A stretch of 42,360 nt of DNA from JBLKSS01 sp047607725 (GTDB taxonomy: Bacteria; Pseudomonadota; Gammaproteobacteria; Enterobacterales; Enterobacteriaceae). The stretch is from positions 1-42,360 of the forward strand of contig NZ_JBLKSS010000122.1 in NCBI RefSeq assembly GCF_047607725.1. Direction: 5' to 3'. The translations under genes were made by a program, and so were the position numbers. Under the pieces are notes generated by a model. That model worked only from the letters and a program-made list of their open reading frames with translations, was not told where the DNA came from and did no database searches. Position 1 is the stretch's first letter. The number at the start of each line of letters is the position of its first letter. This document shows, piece by piece, positions 1 to 8,260 of the stretch.

Positions 1-52
1 ATCTTCAATAACTTGATGGGGAATTAACAGACGGCGCTGGGCGTACGCTTAC
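1..52 (+). mobile_element. Insertion-sequence end (left copy, partial)
   Basis: This stretch is repeated in inverted orientation at 13,649-13,700 with one mismatch (gcgccgtct here, gcgctgtct there). Read on the plus strand, the first 27 bases encode a carboxy-terminal peptide IFNNLMGN and a stop. About 25 bases of non-coding end follow, finishing in cgtacgcttac. The sequence beyond that point differs completely between the two copies, as expected for a mobile-element boundary. The transposase family could not be identified from so short a piece. The rest of the element lies left of the window. Confidence 0.7.
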
Positions 53-154
53 CTTGACTTCGCCATGGGTGGCGCCGGTTAATCCGGCCAACTCACGGCT
101 GCTCATTGCGACGGTTTGATGATGGGCTGCAAAGCCCGCTGCAGATATCATCAT
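53..154 (-). pseudogene. Phage Rha-type regulatory protein, N-terminal fragment cut by the insertion element
   Basis: The minus strand opens with an ATG at 154 after a weak gagtggtg ribosome-binding site. It encodes a peptide containing HHQTVAMSSRELAGLTGATH, the DNA-binding start of the Rha/KilA-N-like phage regulatory family (usual form MSSREIAELTGK.H). After GEVK the frame runs into the insertion-element end and stops at 5-7, so only about 33 native residues remain. Rha proteins are prophage regulators, often near SOS-controlled genes. A LexA-type box lies 62 bases upstream, which fits. The gene is a remnant of a prophage and cannot be functional. Confidence 0.55.
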
Positions 155-215
155 AATGTTCACCACTCAAGTAAAAGCAACGGCTCTCCATTGGAGTACA
201 ATAAATATACAGAAA

Positions 216-235
216 TACTGTAATTGTATCCAGTA
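216..235 (-). promoter_or_regulatory. LexA (SOS) box
   Basis: The 20-base site is TACTG, ten bases, CAGTA. It contains both exact outer halves of the enterobacterial LexA consensus, and the centre (TAATTGTATC) is AT-rich as usual. It lies 62 bases upstream of the Rha-type start codon on the minus strand. The inference is that the interrupted prophage gene was SOS-induced. LexA boxes of this quality are rare by chance, but binding is untested. Confidence 0.65.
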
Positions 236-472
236 CTTTTACGGTAAAATGCAGTGCGCACTCCAGGTCTTTCAGGCAGGGGCGGGCCAACGGCGATAGA
301 TCGCGTGCAAAACACGGCGAGCTTGACGATAAAAAGCGGAGGCCATATGGGGTCCAACACGAGGAAACCAGCGCATGCCGGGCAGAGGGCTTCAGCCGTC
401 GCGACCGCACATCCCAGGCTGACGGCTCCTGGCTTCTCGAAGGGACACGTAGTGCAACGGGCATCGCGTGCC

Positions 473-1343
473 GTGAAGGTGGATACCGGGCAAACCACCC
501 CGCTCGGTCTTGAGGCGCACATCCCGGGGGAGCGCATTGCCGGCAATGAAGACAATCTGCAACCGGATATACTGGTACAGATTTTCCGCCGTCAGCGCAC
601 CGAGCATAGCGTACAGGTACCCGCCGTGGCAGAGCCGCTGCTGGTGTGGATCCTCACCGGTTGCGCCCGGGTAGAGGAGCGTGGCGCCGGTGAACAATGG
701 CAGGTGAAGAACGTCAGCGCGGGTGATTTTTATTTGACCGCCACCGACGTGCCTTATGAAATGCGCTGGCAGGCCCGCGGCCCAGAGCCGTTTGAGGTCC
801 TGCACGTTTATCTGGGGGTGTCGCTGCTTGAAGAGGCCGTCGCCCAAGTGCAGGGCCGGCCGTGCCGTATCCGCGAAACGGTGGGCGGGCGAGACGAAGT
901 CATTTCACAGCTGCTTGCCCTATGCCGCCGCGAATTACTGAGGCGGCATGATACCAGCGCCACGTTTATCGCCGGCCTGGCGCGATGTCTGGCTGTCCAC
1001 CTGGCGCGCTTCTACATGGAAGCCTGCGCCGCAGGCGTTTCGCTTACAAAAGGCAACGGCGGAAATGGACGCCAAGCTGTCGCAGCCGTTTGATCTTGCC
1101 GTGATTGCCCAGGCGGCGGGGTTGAGCAAATACCATTTCAGCCGGCAGTTCAAGAACGCCACCGGGCTCTCCCCCTCCAACTACTTTATTCGGTTGCGTA
1201 TGCGGCGCGCCCGCCAATTGCTTGCCGATACGCGGCGCAGCATTATCGACATCGGCCTGGAAGTCTGTTATTCCAGCCCCGGTCATTTCTCGCAGGTGTT
1301 TCGGCGTGAGGTCGGGGTATCGCCAAACCACTACCGGCAATAG
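473..1343 (+). pseudogene. AraC-family transcriptional regulator, frameshifted
   Basis: The amino-terminal cupin-like sensor region (containing HSVQVPAVAEPLLVWILTGC) reads in one frame to about 1,045. The carboxy-terminal double helix-turn-helix (FDLAVIAQAAGLSKYHFSRQ, then a second helix pair ending in GVSPNHYRQ) reads in another frame from about 1,050 to a TAG at 1,341-1,343. A single-base indel near the AAAA run at 1,048-1,051 explains the break. No good ATG starts the sensor region; GTG at 473 is the nearest in-frame choice and the real start may be lost. The intact family member would be roughly 290 residues and would activate a neighbouring catabolic or efflux gene. It converges on the dehydrogenase gene that ends at 1,362. 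Confidence 0.75.
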
Positions 1344-1361
1344 CGCGTCGCGCGGCGGGCC

Positions 1362-2123
1362 TTAGCCTATCTGTACGCTGATGCCGCCATCGGCCATGAC
1401 CACCGAACCCACCATAAAACTGGCGCGATCGGAGGCCAGGAATGCGGCAATCTCCGCAATCTCCTGGGGGTGCGCCGCACGGCCTATGGGGGCATTGCGC
1501 CCGTGTTCGGCGAGAAATTCCCGACCATCCTCGCTAAAGTGATTAAGAATGTTGGTCACCACGTCGCCGACGCCGATAGCATTCACCCGGATGCCGTATT
1601 CAATCGCTTCCAGCGCCTGGGTGCGGGTCAACTGCACCAGCGCGCCTTTGGAGGAGGTATACGCGGCGATGCCGGGAAAGGTGAAGTAGGCGGCATAAGA
1701 GGCGATATTCACAATCGCGCCGTTGCGCTGTTGTATCATGACTTTCATTGCTTCGCGAGAATACAGAAATGCACCGGTGACGTTGGTCTCCATCTGCCAT
1801 TGCCACTCCTCACGAGTCAATTCAATCAGGGGCTTATAAAGAATACGGCCGGCGCAGTTGACCAGGATGTCCAAGCGGCCAAACGTGCCTTGTGCCAGTG
1901 CTACCGCCCGCTCCGCAGCCCCATCGGCGGTAATGTCGGCCACCAGCGGGATAAGGCCTTCGGCTGCAAGTTGGTTAACCTCCGGCTGAATATCTTCGGC
2001 GATGACCCGGGCGCCGCGCTGATGCATCAACTCAGCGATGCTGCGGCCGATACCGCTGGCGGCGCCGGTGACCAGCACCACTTTGCCGGCGACTTCATTG
2101 GGGGTAGAAAGAAACGTAGACAT
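1362..2123 (-). CDS. Short-chain dehydrogenase/reductase (SDR), NAD-type
   Basis: This is an intact 253-residue protein of classical SDR length. It shows the cofactor motif TGAASGIG at residues 19-26, Asp44 at the end of the second strand (acidic, favouring NAD over NADP), Asp63, NCAG at 89-92, and the full catalytic set Asn114, Ser142, Tyr155 and Lys159 (YTSSK). The start at 2,123 is supported by GGAGAAATTATC just upstream. It is divergent from the hydroxyacid dehydrogenase gene at 2,342, with about 218 bases between them for shared promoters, and convergent with the broken AraC regulator. Its substrate cannot be told from sequence; 3-oxoacyl reductases, sugar dehydrogenases and alcohol dehydrogenases all share this fold. 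It is one of few undamaged genes in this block. Confidence 0.88.
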   Translation of the reverse strand: MSTFLSTPNEVAGKVVLVTGAASGIGRSIAELMHQRGARVIAEDIQPEVNQLAAEGLIPLVADITADGAAERAVALAQGTFGRLDILVNCAGRILYKPLIELTREEWQWQMETNVTGAFLYSREAMKVMIQQRNGAIVNIASYAAYFTFPGIAAYTSSKGALVQLTRTQALEAIEYGIRVNAIGVGDVVTNILNHFSEDGREFLAEHGRNAPIGRAAHPQEIAEIAAFLASDRASFMVGSVVMADGGISVQIG

Positions 2124-2341
2124 GATAATTTCTCCAGCAAAAGAATCGTCATAGGGCGGCGCGATGCGTCACCTGCTGGCAATTGTCGCGCGCGGCCCCG
2201 CGGTCGTCTTTTGCGGCATTGCCGGCACTGTCGCGGTTTTGCTATGGTGTGTTTATCCGTTGACGACAACGGTCAGCGCAGGGTACCGATAGGGAAAAAC
2301 GCCGCCCGCCGCTGCCACTGCTATTGCTTGAGAGATCTGCC

Positions 2342-3299
2342 ATGAGCCTGCGTTGCGCCATTCTGGATGATTATCAGCACGTCGCCTTAACCCTCGCCGA
2401 TTGGACCTTTACCGACGCCAGCATCGATGTTTTCAGCCTGACGACCCATTATGAGGATGAAGCCGCGCTGGCGGCGCAGCTTGCCGATTGCGCGATTATC
2501 GTGGTGATGCGCGAGCGCACGCCATTGACCGCCTCGCTAATGGATCGGCTGCCGGCGCTGCGGTTGGTCGTGACGTTCGGTATGCGTAACGCGGCCATCG
2601 ACCTTGACGCCGCGCGCGCGTGATATCACCGTTTGTGGTACCGCCAGCGACTCGGTCCCCCCGATGGAGTTGACCTGGGCGCTGATATTGGGCCTGGCGC
2701 GCCATATCGTGCCGGAGAATCAGGCGCTGCGGCAAAACGGTCCCTGGCAGCATAGCTTGGGACTGACGCTTAAGGGAAAACGCTTGGGCTTGTTGGGCCT
2801 TGGCAAAATCGGCGGCGCCATGGCCCGGGTGGCGCAGGCGTTCGGCATGGAGGTCATAGCTTGGAGCCAGCATCTTGGCGCGGAATCGGCCGCGGCCGCA
2901 GGCGTTACGCTGGCGGCATCGAAAGGGGCGTTGCTGGCCGCCAGCGATATCGTGTCGATTCATTTGGTGTTAAGCGAGCGTACCCGCGGCCTTATCGGCG
3001 CGGCGGAGCTGGCGCAGATGAAGCCAGACGCGTTACTTATTAATACCTCAAGGGCGGCCATTGTCGAGCGTGATGCGCTGATAACGGCGCTGGAGCAAGG
3101 GCGAATTGCCGGCGCCGGGCTGGATGTATTTGATGTCGAACCCCTGCCGGCGCAGGACCGTTTACGCCAGTTGTCCAACGTGCTGGCGACCCCACATCTC
3201 GGCTACGTGTCCGACAGTAATTACCGCCTCTATTTTCGCGAAGCGGTGGAGGATATCCAGGCATGGCTGAATGGCACGCCGGTGCGTCAGCTGACCTGA
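2342..3299 (+). pseudogene. D-isomer-specific 2-hydroxyacid dehydrogenase, frameshifted
   Basis: The start ATG is at 2,342. The first about 93 residues (MSLRCAILDDYQH onward) end at a TGA at 2,621-2,623 just after the run GCCGCGCGCGCG. The rest continues in another frame (ARDITVCGTASDSVPPMELT) to the stop at 3,297-3,299. The shift lies in a CG dinucleotide tract at about 2,608-2,620, a typical slippage site. The family signature is otherwise complete: Rossmann motif GLLGLGKIGG, NTSRAAIVERDAL with the substrate-binding Arg, DVFDVEPLP with the catalytic Glu, and ATPHLGYVS with the catalytic His. Such enzymes reduce 2-keto acids with NADH or NADPH. The broken gene probably formed a divergent pair with the SDR. 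Confidence 0.82.
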
Positions 3300-4033
3300 G
3301 CGCCGCCCACGCCCGTTGCCCGCCGGCATCCGCAATCAAATCCTGCCGGATTTCGATCTCCACATACGGCAGGCAATGACCATAGGCATAAACCGGCACC
3401 GCGTAATCGGTATCATCCAAGGCGTAAGGTTGATTCTCACCGACCACCAGATCCACCGCCCGCTGTAACAACCGCAGCACTTCCCGGGCGAACGCCGGCT
3501 GGCGGTCAAACAGCACCCCTATCTGCCAGGGCCGGGAAAGACCCATGAACGCGGGCGTAAAGCTATGCATAGCGATGAGGCAGGTCGGCTTAGCGCACAC
3601 GAGGCGGCGGTGCAGCAAATCATCGATGGCCTGATGATAAGGATCGAAAATCGCCGCTCGCCGCGCCGCCCGGTCGGCGGGACTCAGCGCCAGATTGCCC
3701 GGAATGGGGGTTCGCTCCGAGACGGTCGGGATAGCGCTGGGGGTGTCCGGTTGTCGGTTGCAGTCGATAACCAGCCGTGAATAGCGCTGATAGACCAAGC
3801 GTGGCCTTCAGCCGCGCGCTCAACCCTTGCGCAACGCCGAGCGCGCCGATATCCCAGCCGATATGGCGCGCGACTTCCCGCCGCGGCAATCCCAGCGAAT
3901 CGAGCAGGCGCGGAATGCGCTTGCCAGCGTGATCACAGAGAATAACAAACGGCGAAGCGGCGCCGGGCCGCGCAATGCCGACGGACTCGGGTTCGTCGGG
4001 GGCCAACAGCGGCGGAGAAAGGGCGGCATTCAT
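3291..4033 (-). pseudogene. N-formylglutamate amidohydrolase family protein, frameshifted
   Basis: From ATG 4,033 the frame encodes the start of the family, including VILCDHAGKRIPRLLDSLGL with the conserved DHAG motif. Near 3,797 an extra T in acgcttggtc moves the reading frame. The protein continues as LVYQRYSRLVIDCNRQPDT, followed by MHSFTPAFMG, GVLFDRQPAF, VVGENQPYA and VEIEIRQDLIAD, all characteristic of this zinc-amidohydrolase-like family. The native stop is not obvious; the frame runs on antisense to the end of the hydroxyacid dehydrogenase, so the 3' end is also damaged or slightly overlapping. It lies 53 bases downstream of an RpiR-type regulator on the same strand, so they were probably co-transcribed. 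The family cleaves N-formylglutamate or related acylated amino acids. Confidence 0.75.
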
Positions 4034-4086
4034 CACGTCAGCGGTGTCTCCTGGGCACATTTTTGCGCCATAAATGAAAAGGGCCG

Positions 4087-4956
4087 TTACGCCGGCGGAT
4101 CGAGCTGCTCCCACCGCGCCATACGCTCCAGCGCCTGGTCCCCCAAGCGCGCCAGCGTTTCCGTCAGCACAAAAGCTGTGGCGGGGGTATCAAATGGCCA
4201 ACAAGACTCTACCTGCACCGGCAGTACGACCTGGGCATGGGCGGCAAGAGGAGACAAATGTGAGTCGGTCACCAGAATCAGAGCCGCACCGCGCTCGGTG
4301 ACCTGCTGCGCCAGTGTCGCCATAGTGCGCTGGTAACGGCGAAAATCGAATAAAACAAAGATGTCCTGTCAGCCGGCATCGACGATAGGCAGGATCCGTT
4401 GATGCGGCACTTCCGGCAGCAGCATGACCTGCGGTCGCAGTTGCCGCAAGTGACGTTCCAGATAGATAGCCAGCGACTGACTAAATCGCCCGCCGCCCAG
4501 CGTTACCCTTTTACCGCCCTGGCTTAGTAGTTCAATCGCCTGCTGCATGTCGAAAGCCGGTATGTGACGCAGCGACTGGCTGATGGCGTGGCAGGTGGCC
4601 TGCAGCGAGGTTTCCATCAGCTCGGCGTGGCCGCCGGCGGTTTGCCGACGGTCCAGTAATTGCAGCGGTCCATTCGACCGCCAGGAAAGTTCGGCGCGCA
4701 GCGCCTGCTGCAGTTCTACTAAGCCTCGAAATCCCAGTCGGAGCGCGAATCGTACCACCGACAGCGCGCTGACCTGGGCCTGCTATGCCAGGCTTTGCAC
4801 CGAATCCAATCCTGCGCTGGGGTAATCCGCCAGCAGCGCACGCGCCACTTTTCTCTCGGTTGGGCTGAGCTGGGCCAGTCCGGTTCGCAGGCGCTGAATC
4901 AACTGTGGCGCTTCAGGCGCGTCGTCCGTCGAGGGGAGGGTTGGGGGTTCCGTCAT
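4087..4956 (-). pseudogene. RpiR/MurR-family transcriptional regulator with two in-frame stops
   Basis: Read from ATG 4,956 in a single frame, the gene encodes an N-terminal helix-turn-helix (LSPTERKVARALLADYPSAG, then VRFALRLGFRGLVELQQALR) and a C-terminal sugar-isomerase-like SIS domain (KRVTLGGGRFSQSLAIYLER, VLFDFRRYQRTM, LILVTDSHLSPL). No frameshift is needed, but a TAG at about 4,783 interrupts SLA-QAQVSALS and a TGA at 4,369-4,371 interrupts DAG-QDIFVLFDF. Two independent nonsense changes in an otherwise well preserved frame point to recent inactivation. RpiR proteins sense phosphosugars or amino-acid derivatives and usually control adjacent genes, here the N-formylglutamate amidohydrolase downstream. 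Confidence 0.8.
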
Positions 4957-5732
4957 CTGCCCCGCTCTTTTACATAATAAATAGGTTATTGACCGCCAAT
5001 GGTATCATATTCATTACAGATACAGGTTCAGCGGTGATTTTATTATATAGATATAAAATAGACGCAAGCAGTTTACAGGTGTCCGACGCGTTAATGTGTC
5101 GGCGCAACAGTATCAACACCCGGGAAAGCACGCCGCACATTCTAACGACAGCGGCGTATAAGATGTGGCGAGAAAGCAGGGCATTAGCGCTGGATGAACC
5201 GGCGCGCTCATTAACCCCGCCACGGCGCGCGGTTTGGCTTAACCAGGCATGGCCACTGATGTTCTCGCTCAGCACACGCGCGTTACCCTTACGGCTTAGG
5301 GTGCTCCACGCCGGACGGCCACCGCCACCATGTCGGTTCCGGACTGGCGTGGGGGCGACGCCGCAACGCGGACCACCTTGCAAAATTTTGGCCGTTGAGT
5401 ATCCCTCTGGTTGTTTCTTTGCCCCTGACTGTACGGGGCGCATTTTTAATCGGCTACGCCTGACAAATGGCTTTTTCGCTAAAGCATTAATACATTTGCG
5501 CAAAAAAGCGACGCTTCCCCACGCTTGGAAAAGCGTATGCCGTACAACCTACCTAGCAAGTTGCTGCGAGTCATAAAGGCGCCACGCGTATCCGCTTCAG
5601 TCTCCAAGTGGCGTCGGCCGCCTGATTAATCAGCTATCGGAAGGTGCATGGCCAACATTAGCAGACGTAAAGTATACGCGTCGCAAAATTTTTAATAGCG
5701 TTTACAGGAAATATCTTATTGAGTAAGCCATC
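4957..5732. other. 776-base region without a recognisable gene
   Basis: Open frames of up to about 220 residues cross this stretch on both strands but contain no family motif. Their composition is low-complexity basic/proline, typical of chance frames in GC-rich DNA. The only clear element is a terminator-like hairpin at 5,421-5,446. The area may hold the worn remains of a gene whose end that hairpin marked. Confidence 0.5.
5421..5446 (+). terminator. Rho-independent terminator-like hairpin
   Basis: GCCCC and GGGGC pair across a nine-base loop and are followed directly by GCATTTTTAAT, giving a five-base stem and a T run on the plus strand. No intact plus-strand gene lies upstream, so it may be the leftover terminator of a deleted gene. 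Confidence 0.45.
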
Positions 5733-5951
5733 ATGAAAAACCTAGTGATCGATCTTTTAATTAAAATGGCCAAGGCGGACGTTCAAACCAAAGAACTGAC
5801 TGCGCAGGTGGAAGCGATATTGTCGGCGCCGGTGGCCTCGGCGGAGATCCTCTCAAGCGCCGCCGATTTATTGTTGGCCCATTTCGACCGGTTAATTTCA
5901 GTTTCGCATTTTGTGGAGGAAAACGCTGACAACAATCTAGCACACCATTAG
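5733..5951 (+). CDS. IraP-like small protein (possible RssB anti-adaptor)
   Basis: This 72-residue protein begins MKNLVIDLLIKMAKADVQTK followed by ELTAQVEA. That closely parallels the start of enterobacterial IraP (MKNLIAELL.KLAQKEEESK, then EL.AQVEA), the anti-adaptor that binds RssB and so stabilises RpoS under phosphate limitation. The rest (about residues 29-72) does not obviously match, and the protein is shorter than the usual 86 residues. The gene may be diverged, rearranged at its 3' end, or a different small coiled-coil protein. The amino-terminal heptad-like pattern suggests a coiled coil. It stands alone between a gene-poor stretch and the convergent mgtE. Function is inferred from the first third only. 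Confidence 0.5.
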   Translation: MKNLVIDLLIKMAKADVQTKELTAQVEAILSAPVASAEILSSAADLLLAHFDRLISVSHFVEENADNNLAHH

Positions 5952-6077
5952 TCGCGCCTTCCACCCCGCGCCGCCGGGGGGAGGGCCCGCATTGGGGCAG
6001 GGCCGCGCCACGAAGAGCACGCCCCGCGCGATGGTGAGCTGTAATGGTAATCTATAATGCTACTACCGCGGGAACCC

Positions 6078-7100
6078 TCATCCCAAATCATGCATGACCA
6101 GCTTGGCGATTTCAAAATAGATAATCAGCCCGGTGCCGTCGATAAAGGTGGCGATGAACGGTGCTGATACTACCGCCGGATCGATATGCAAGCGCTTAAG
6201 CAGCAGCGGGATCACCGACGAGACGATCGCCGTCCAGATCGTAATGGCAATCAGCGTCAGGCAGACCACCAGCGTCACCTGCGGGCCGACATTCAGGATC
6301 CAGGCGCGTATCCACGCCACCAATCCGATAGATATCGCCACCAAAAACGACGTGGGAATCTCTTTGCGCAACACGGCGGGCAGATTGGGCAGGCTGACTT
6401 CGCCCAGCGCCATGGCGCGCACAAGAGTGGAAGTGATCTGCGTACCGCTATTGCCGCCGGTGCCGATAAGTAACGGAATAAAGAACGCCAGCACAATAGC
6501 CGCTTCCAATTCATCGGAAAAGGCTTTGAGTACCGTGCCGGTGTACGCTTCCGCCACGAACAGCAGCATCAGCCAACTGATACGTTTTCGCCACAGCCGC
6601 CAGGGTGAAGAGCTGAGATAGGGCTCGTCCAGCGGCAGGCTGGCACCCTGGCGTTGGGCGTCTTCAGTATATTCATCGCGCAGCAGCGCGGCGATTTCCC
6701 GCTCGCCAAGTTCGCCGATAAGCTTGGCATGGCGCACCACCGGCACCGGGCCGTTAAAATGATTACCCAGCATTTCGGCGACCTGCTCGCGGTCCTGCTC
6801 AGGCGCGACAGCCACAAAATCTCGCGTCATCAAACTGGCGATCGGCACATCGGAATTGTCTTCGGTAAATAGACGCTTGACCGAAAGAAGTCCTTCCAGA
6901 TAATTATCTTTATCGACAATGTAAATTTGCGGCGGAATAGCATTGTCGGTGAGATAATCCAATAAATATTGCCGTGCATCACCTGCGGACAAGGTGCCCG
7001 AAATAGCAATGTACTGGTTACTCATATAATAAGCGACCGCGTGATCCATAATTTTTTCCCCTACGACAGTGACCGTCGAGGGTTGAGATGAGTAATGCAT
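6078..7100 (-). CDS. mgtE: MgtE-type magnesium transporter
   Basis: This is an intact 340-residue protein if translation starts at ATG 7,100, which follows TTTGGGGAACCC. An in-frame ATG at 7,187 lies inside the riboswitch leader and is unlikely. The amino-terminal half holds a CBS pair (QIYIVDKDNYLEGLLSVKRL, then MTRDFVAVAPEQDREQVAEM and GPVPVVRHAKLIGELG), the regulatory magnesium sensor of the family. The carboxy-terminal half has about five membrane segments with the pore signature GTGGNSGTQ and the conserved aspartate of FIDGTGLIIYF in the last helix. It is shorter than canonical 450-residue MgtE because the N-terminal superhelical domain is mostly absent. The preceding M-box element implies repression when cellular Mg2+ is high. 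Confidence 0.9.
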   Translation of the reverse strand: MHYSSQPSTVTVVGEKIMDHAVAYYMSNQYIAISGTLSAGDARQYLLDYLTDNAIPPQIYIVDKDNYLEGLLSVKRLFTEDNSDVPIASLMTRDFVAVAPEQDREQVAEMLGNHFNGPVPVVRHAKLIGELGEREIAALLRDEYTEDAQRQGASLPLDEPYLSSSPWRLWRKRISWLMLLFVAEAYTGTVLKAFSDELEAAIVLAFFIPLLIGTGGNSGTQITSTLVRAMALGEVSLPNLPAVLRKEIPTSFLVAISIGLVAWIRAWILNVGPQVTLVVCLTLIAITIWTAIVSSVIPLLLKRLHIDPAVVSAPFIATFIDGTGLIIYFEIAKLVMHDLG

Positions 7101-7192
7101 GATGGGTTCCCCAAAGCTGTTTTCGACATCAACAGTTCTCAAAAGGGGCATAAACCTGAGAAGAGAGCGCAGCCAGCCTATCTCCACGTCAC

Positions 7193-7340
7193 GGTTTTGG
7201 CACTATACAACGTATCTGTATAACAGAAGTTACTTTGGGCTAAACCTTAATCCGATAAAGCCTGTCCTAACCTTGGGCGTCTCTCGACGTCGTCAGATCA
7301 GTAACCTGTATTTGTATAGGAGCCTCGCCAAACGAGATAC
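7193..7340 (-). ncRNA. M-box (ykoK-type) magnesium riboswitch
   Basis: Read on the minus strand, the leader of mgtE contains the diagnostic conserved blocks of the M-box aptamer in order: TTTGGCGAGGCTCCTATACA, then ACTG, then GACGTCGAGAGACGCC, then AGGACAGG, closing with GTGCCAAAACC. The ends GTTTGGC and GCCAAAAC pair to form the P1 helix. In this known class, Mg2+ binding compacts the aptamer and switches off expression of Mg2+ transporters, which fits the mgtE gene 93 bases downstream. Just after P1 a TTCTCA/TGAGAA hairpin (about 7,137-7,165) may belong to the expression platform, but there is no U run, so the off-switch mechanism (terminator, Rho or ribosome-site masking) is unclear. Confidence 0.88.
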
Positions 7341-7360
7341 TGAAAATTAAAATCGGGCAA

Positions 7361-7366
7361 ATTATA
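7361..7366 (-). promoter_or_regulatory. Putative -10 box for the M-box/mgtE transcript
   Basis: A perfect TATAAT on the minus strand lies about 20-25 bases upstream of the M-box aptamer, placing a transcription start near 7,353. A weak TTTGCC lies about 18 bases further upstream as a candidate -35 element. The position relative to the riboswitch is the main support. Confidence 0.5.
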
Positions 7367-7545
7367 TAGTTCCAAACAATGGCCGGCAAAGTGAATACGC
7401 TTTCCGTTTATCAGCCGTTGATTATCATCCGCGGGAAAAGAAACAACGACCGGATAAGACGATGGTAAATAAGGTCATGAACCGCAGGTTTCGGCTGAAG
7501 AAGGATAACCCCGCGGGACCCTTGGTCGCCGGGCGTTCTCCTCGA

Positions 7546-7875
7546 TTATGCCAGCTTTATCACCACCATACCGATGAGCAATAACACTAAACCTGCCCAG
7601 CCGCTGCGGCTTAAACGCTGATTGAACATTATCCAACCGGCGGCGATAGTCGCGGCGATTCCAAAGCCGCCCCATAAGGCGTAGGCTACCGAAAGGTCTA
7701 TGCCTTTGACGGCTTGGGAGAGAGCGCTGAAGGCGCCGAGCACCGCCAGCAGCGATAACATGCCCAGCCACAGTTTACGGAAACCGTCCGACATCTTGAG
7801 CAGAATGTTGGCAAAAATTTCCAGTACCACCACCAGAGCCAGAAAGCCGGAGTGATAAAGATCAAACTGTTGCAT
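7546..7875 (-). CDS. mdtI: Spermidine exporter subunit MdtI (SMR family)
   Basis: This 109-residue protein has the exact length of Escherichia coli MdtI and very high recognisable identity, for example GIDLSVAYALWGGFGIAAT and the ending VLLLIGMVVIKLA. It has four predicted membrane helices with the conserved SMR Glu in helix one (LVVVLEIFANILLK). MdtI pairs with MdtJ as a heterodimeric small-multidrug-resistance exporter of spermidine in the inner membrane. Its start overlaps the end of mdtJ by 14 bases, so the two are translated from one message. Neither gene shows damage, in contrast to their neighbours. Confidence 0.93.
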   Translation of the reverse strand: MQQFDLYHSGFLALVVVLEIFANILLKMSDGFRKLWLGMLSLLAVLGAFSALSQAVKGIDLSVAYALWGGFGIAATIAAGWIMFNQRLSRSGWAGLVLLLIGMVVIKLA

Positions 7876-8260
7876 GATGGCGCTCCTTCTGCCGCGCGCT
7901 CAGACCGCTATCGCCGCGGCTGGCGTTGTCGCCGTGTGCTTTACGGGTACCGGATTTCAACATCACGATACCGACCACTAAAATTGCCAGTCCCGTCAGC
8001 TTGGTCAGCGAGAAGGGCTCATCGAACCACATCACGCTGAACAACGTAATAAACAGAATGCCAATGCCTTCCCACAGCGCATAGGCGACCCCCAGCGCTA
8101 CCCGTTTGATCGCCAGCGATAGCAGAATGTAGGAGGCGGTGATCATAATGTACATCACAATATGGCCGGTCATTTCGCCATTCACGGTGGCATATTTCAT
8201 CGACAGCGTGCCGATAACTTCGGCCGTAATGGCGAGTGCTAAAAAGATCCAGTAAATCAT
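7862..8260 (-). CDS. mdtJ: Spermidine exporter subunit MdtJ (SMR family)
   Basis: The 132-residue protein starts at ATG 8,260 (MIYWIFLALAITAEVIGTLS), matching MdtJ. A longer in-frame extension upstream has no supporting ribosome-binding site and no family match. It has four membrane helices, the SMR glutamate in ITAEVIGTLSMKYA, and the block VALGVAYALWEGIGILFITL typical of MdtJ. The tail after KSGTRKAHG is longer and more polar than in E. coli. It is first in the mdtJI operon, overlapping mdtI by 14 bases. Together they export spermidine, which protects cells from polyamine excess. No regulator binding site was recognised upstream. Confidence 0.92.
   Translation of the reverse strand: MIYWIFLALAITAEVIGTLSMKYATVNGEMTGHIVMYIMITASYILLSLAIKRVALGVAYALWEGIGILFITLFSVMWFDEPFSLTKLTGLAILVVGIVMLKSGTRKAHGDNASRGDSGLSARQKERHHATV

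Noticed and set aside
1470..2345. Long plus-strand frame of 291 codons opposite the SDR gene
   Set aside because: It is antisense to a gene with a complete SDR active site, has no family motif and is a GC-driven shadow.
4970..5503. 177-codon minus-strand frame in the gene-poor stretch
   Set aside because: No recognisable motif, no ribosome-binding site and a composition typical of chance frames; overlapped by an equally long plus-strand frame.
7101..7187. Extended N-terminus of MgtE from ATG 7,187
   Set aside because: The extension lies in the riboswitch leader and has no homology; ATG 7,100 has a better ribosome-binding site and matches the family start.
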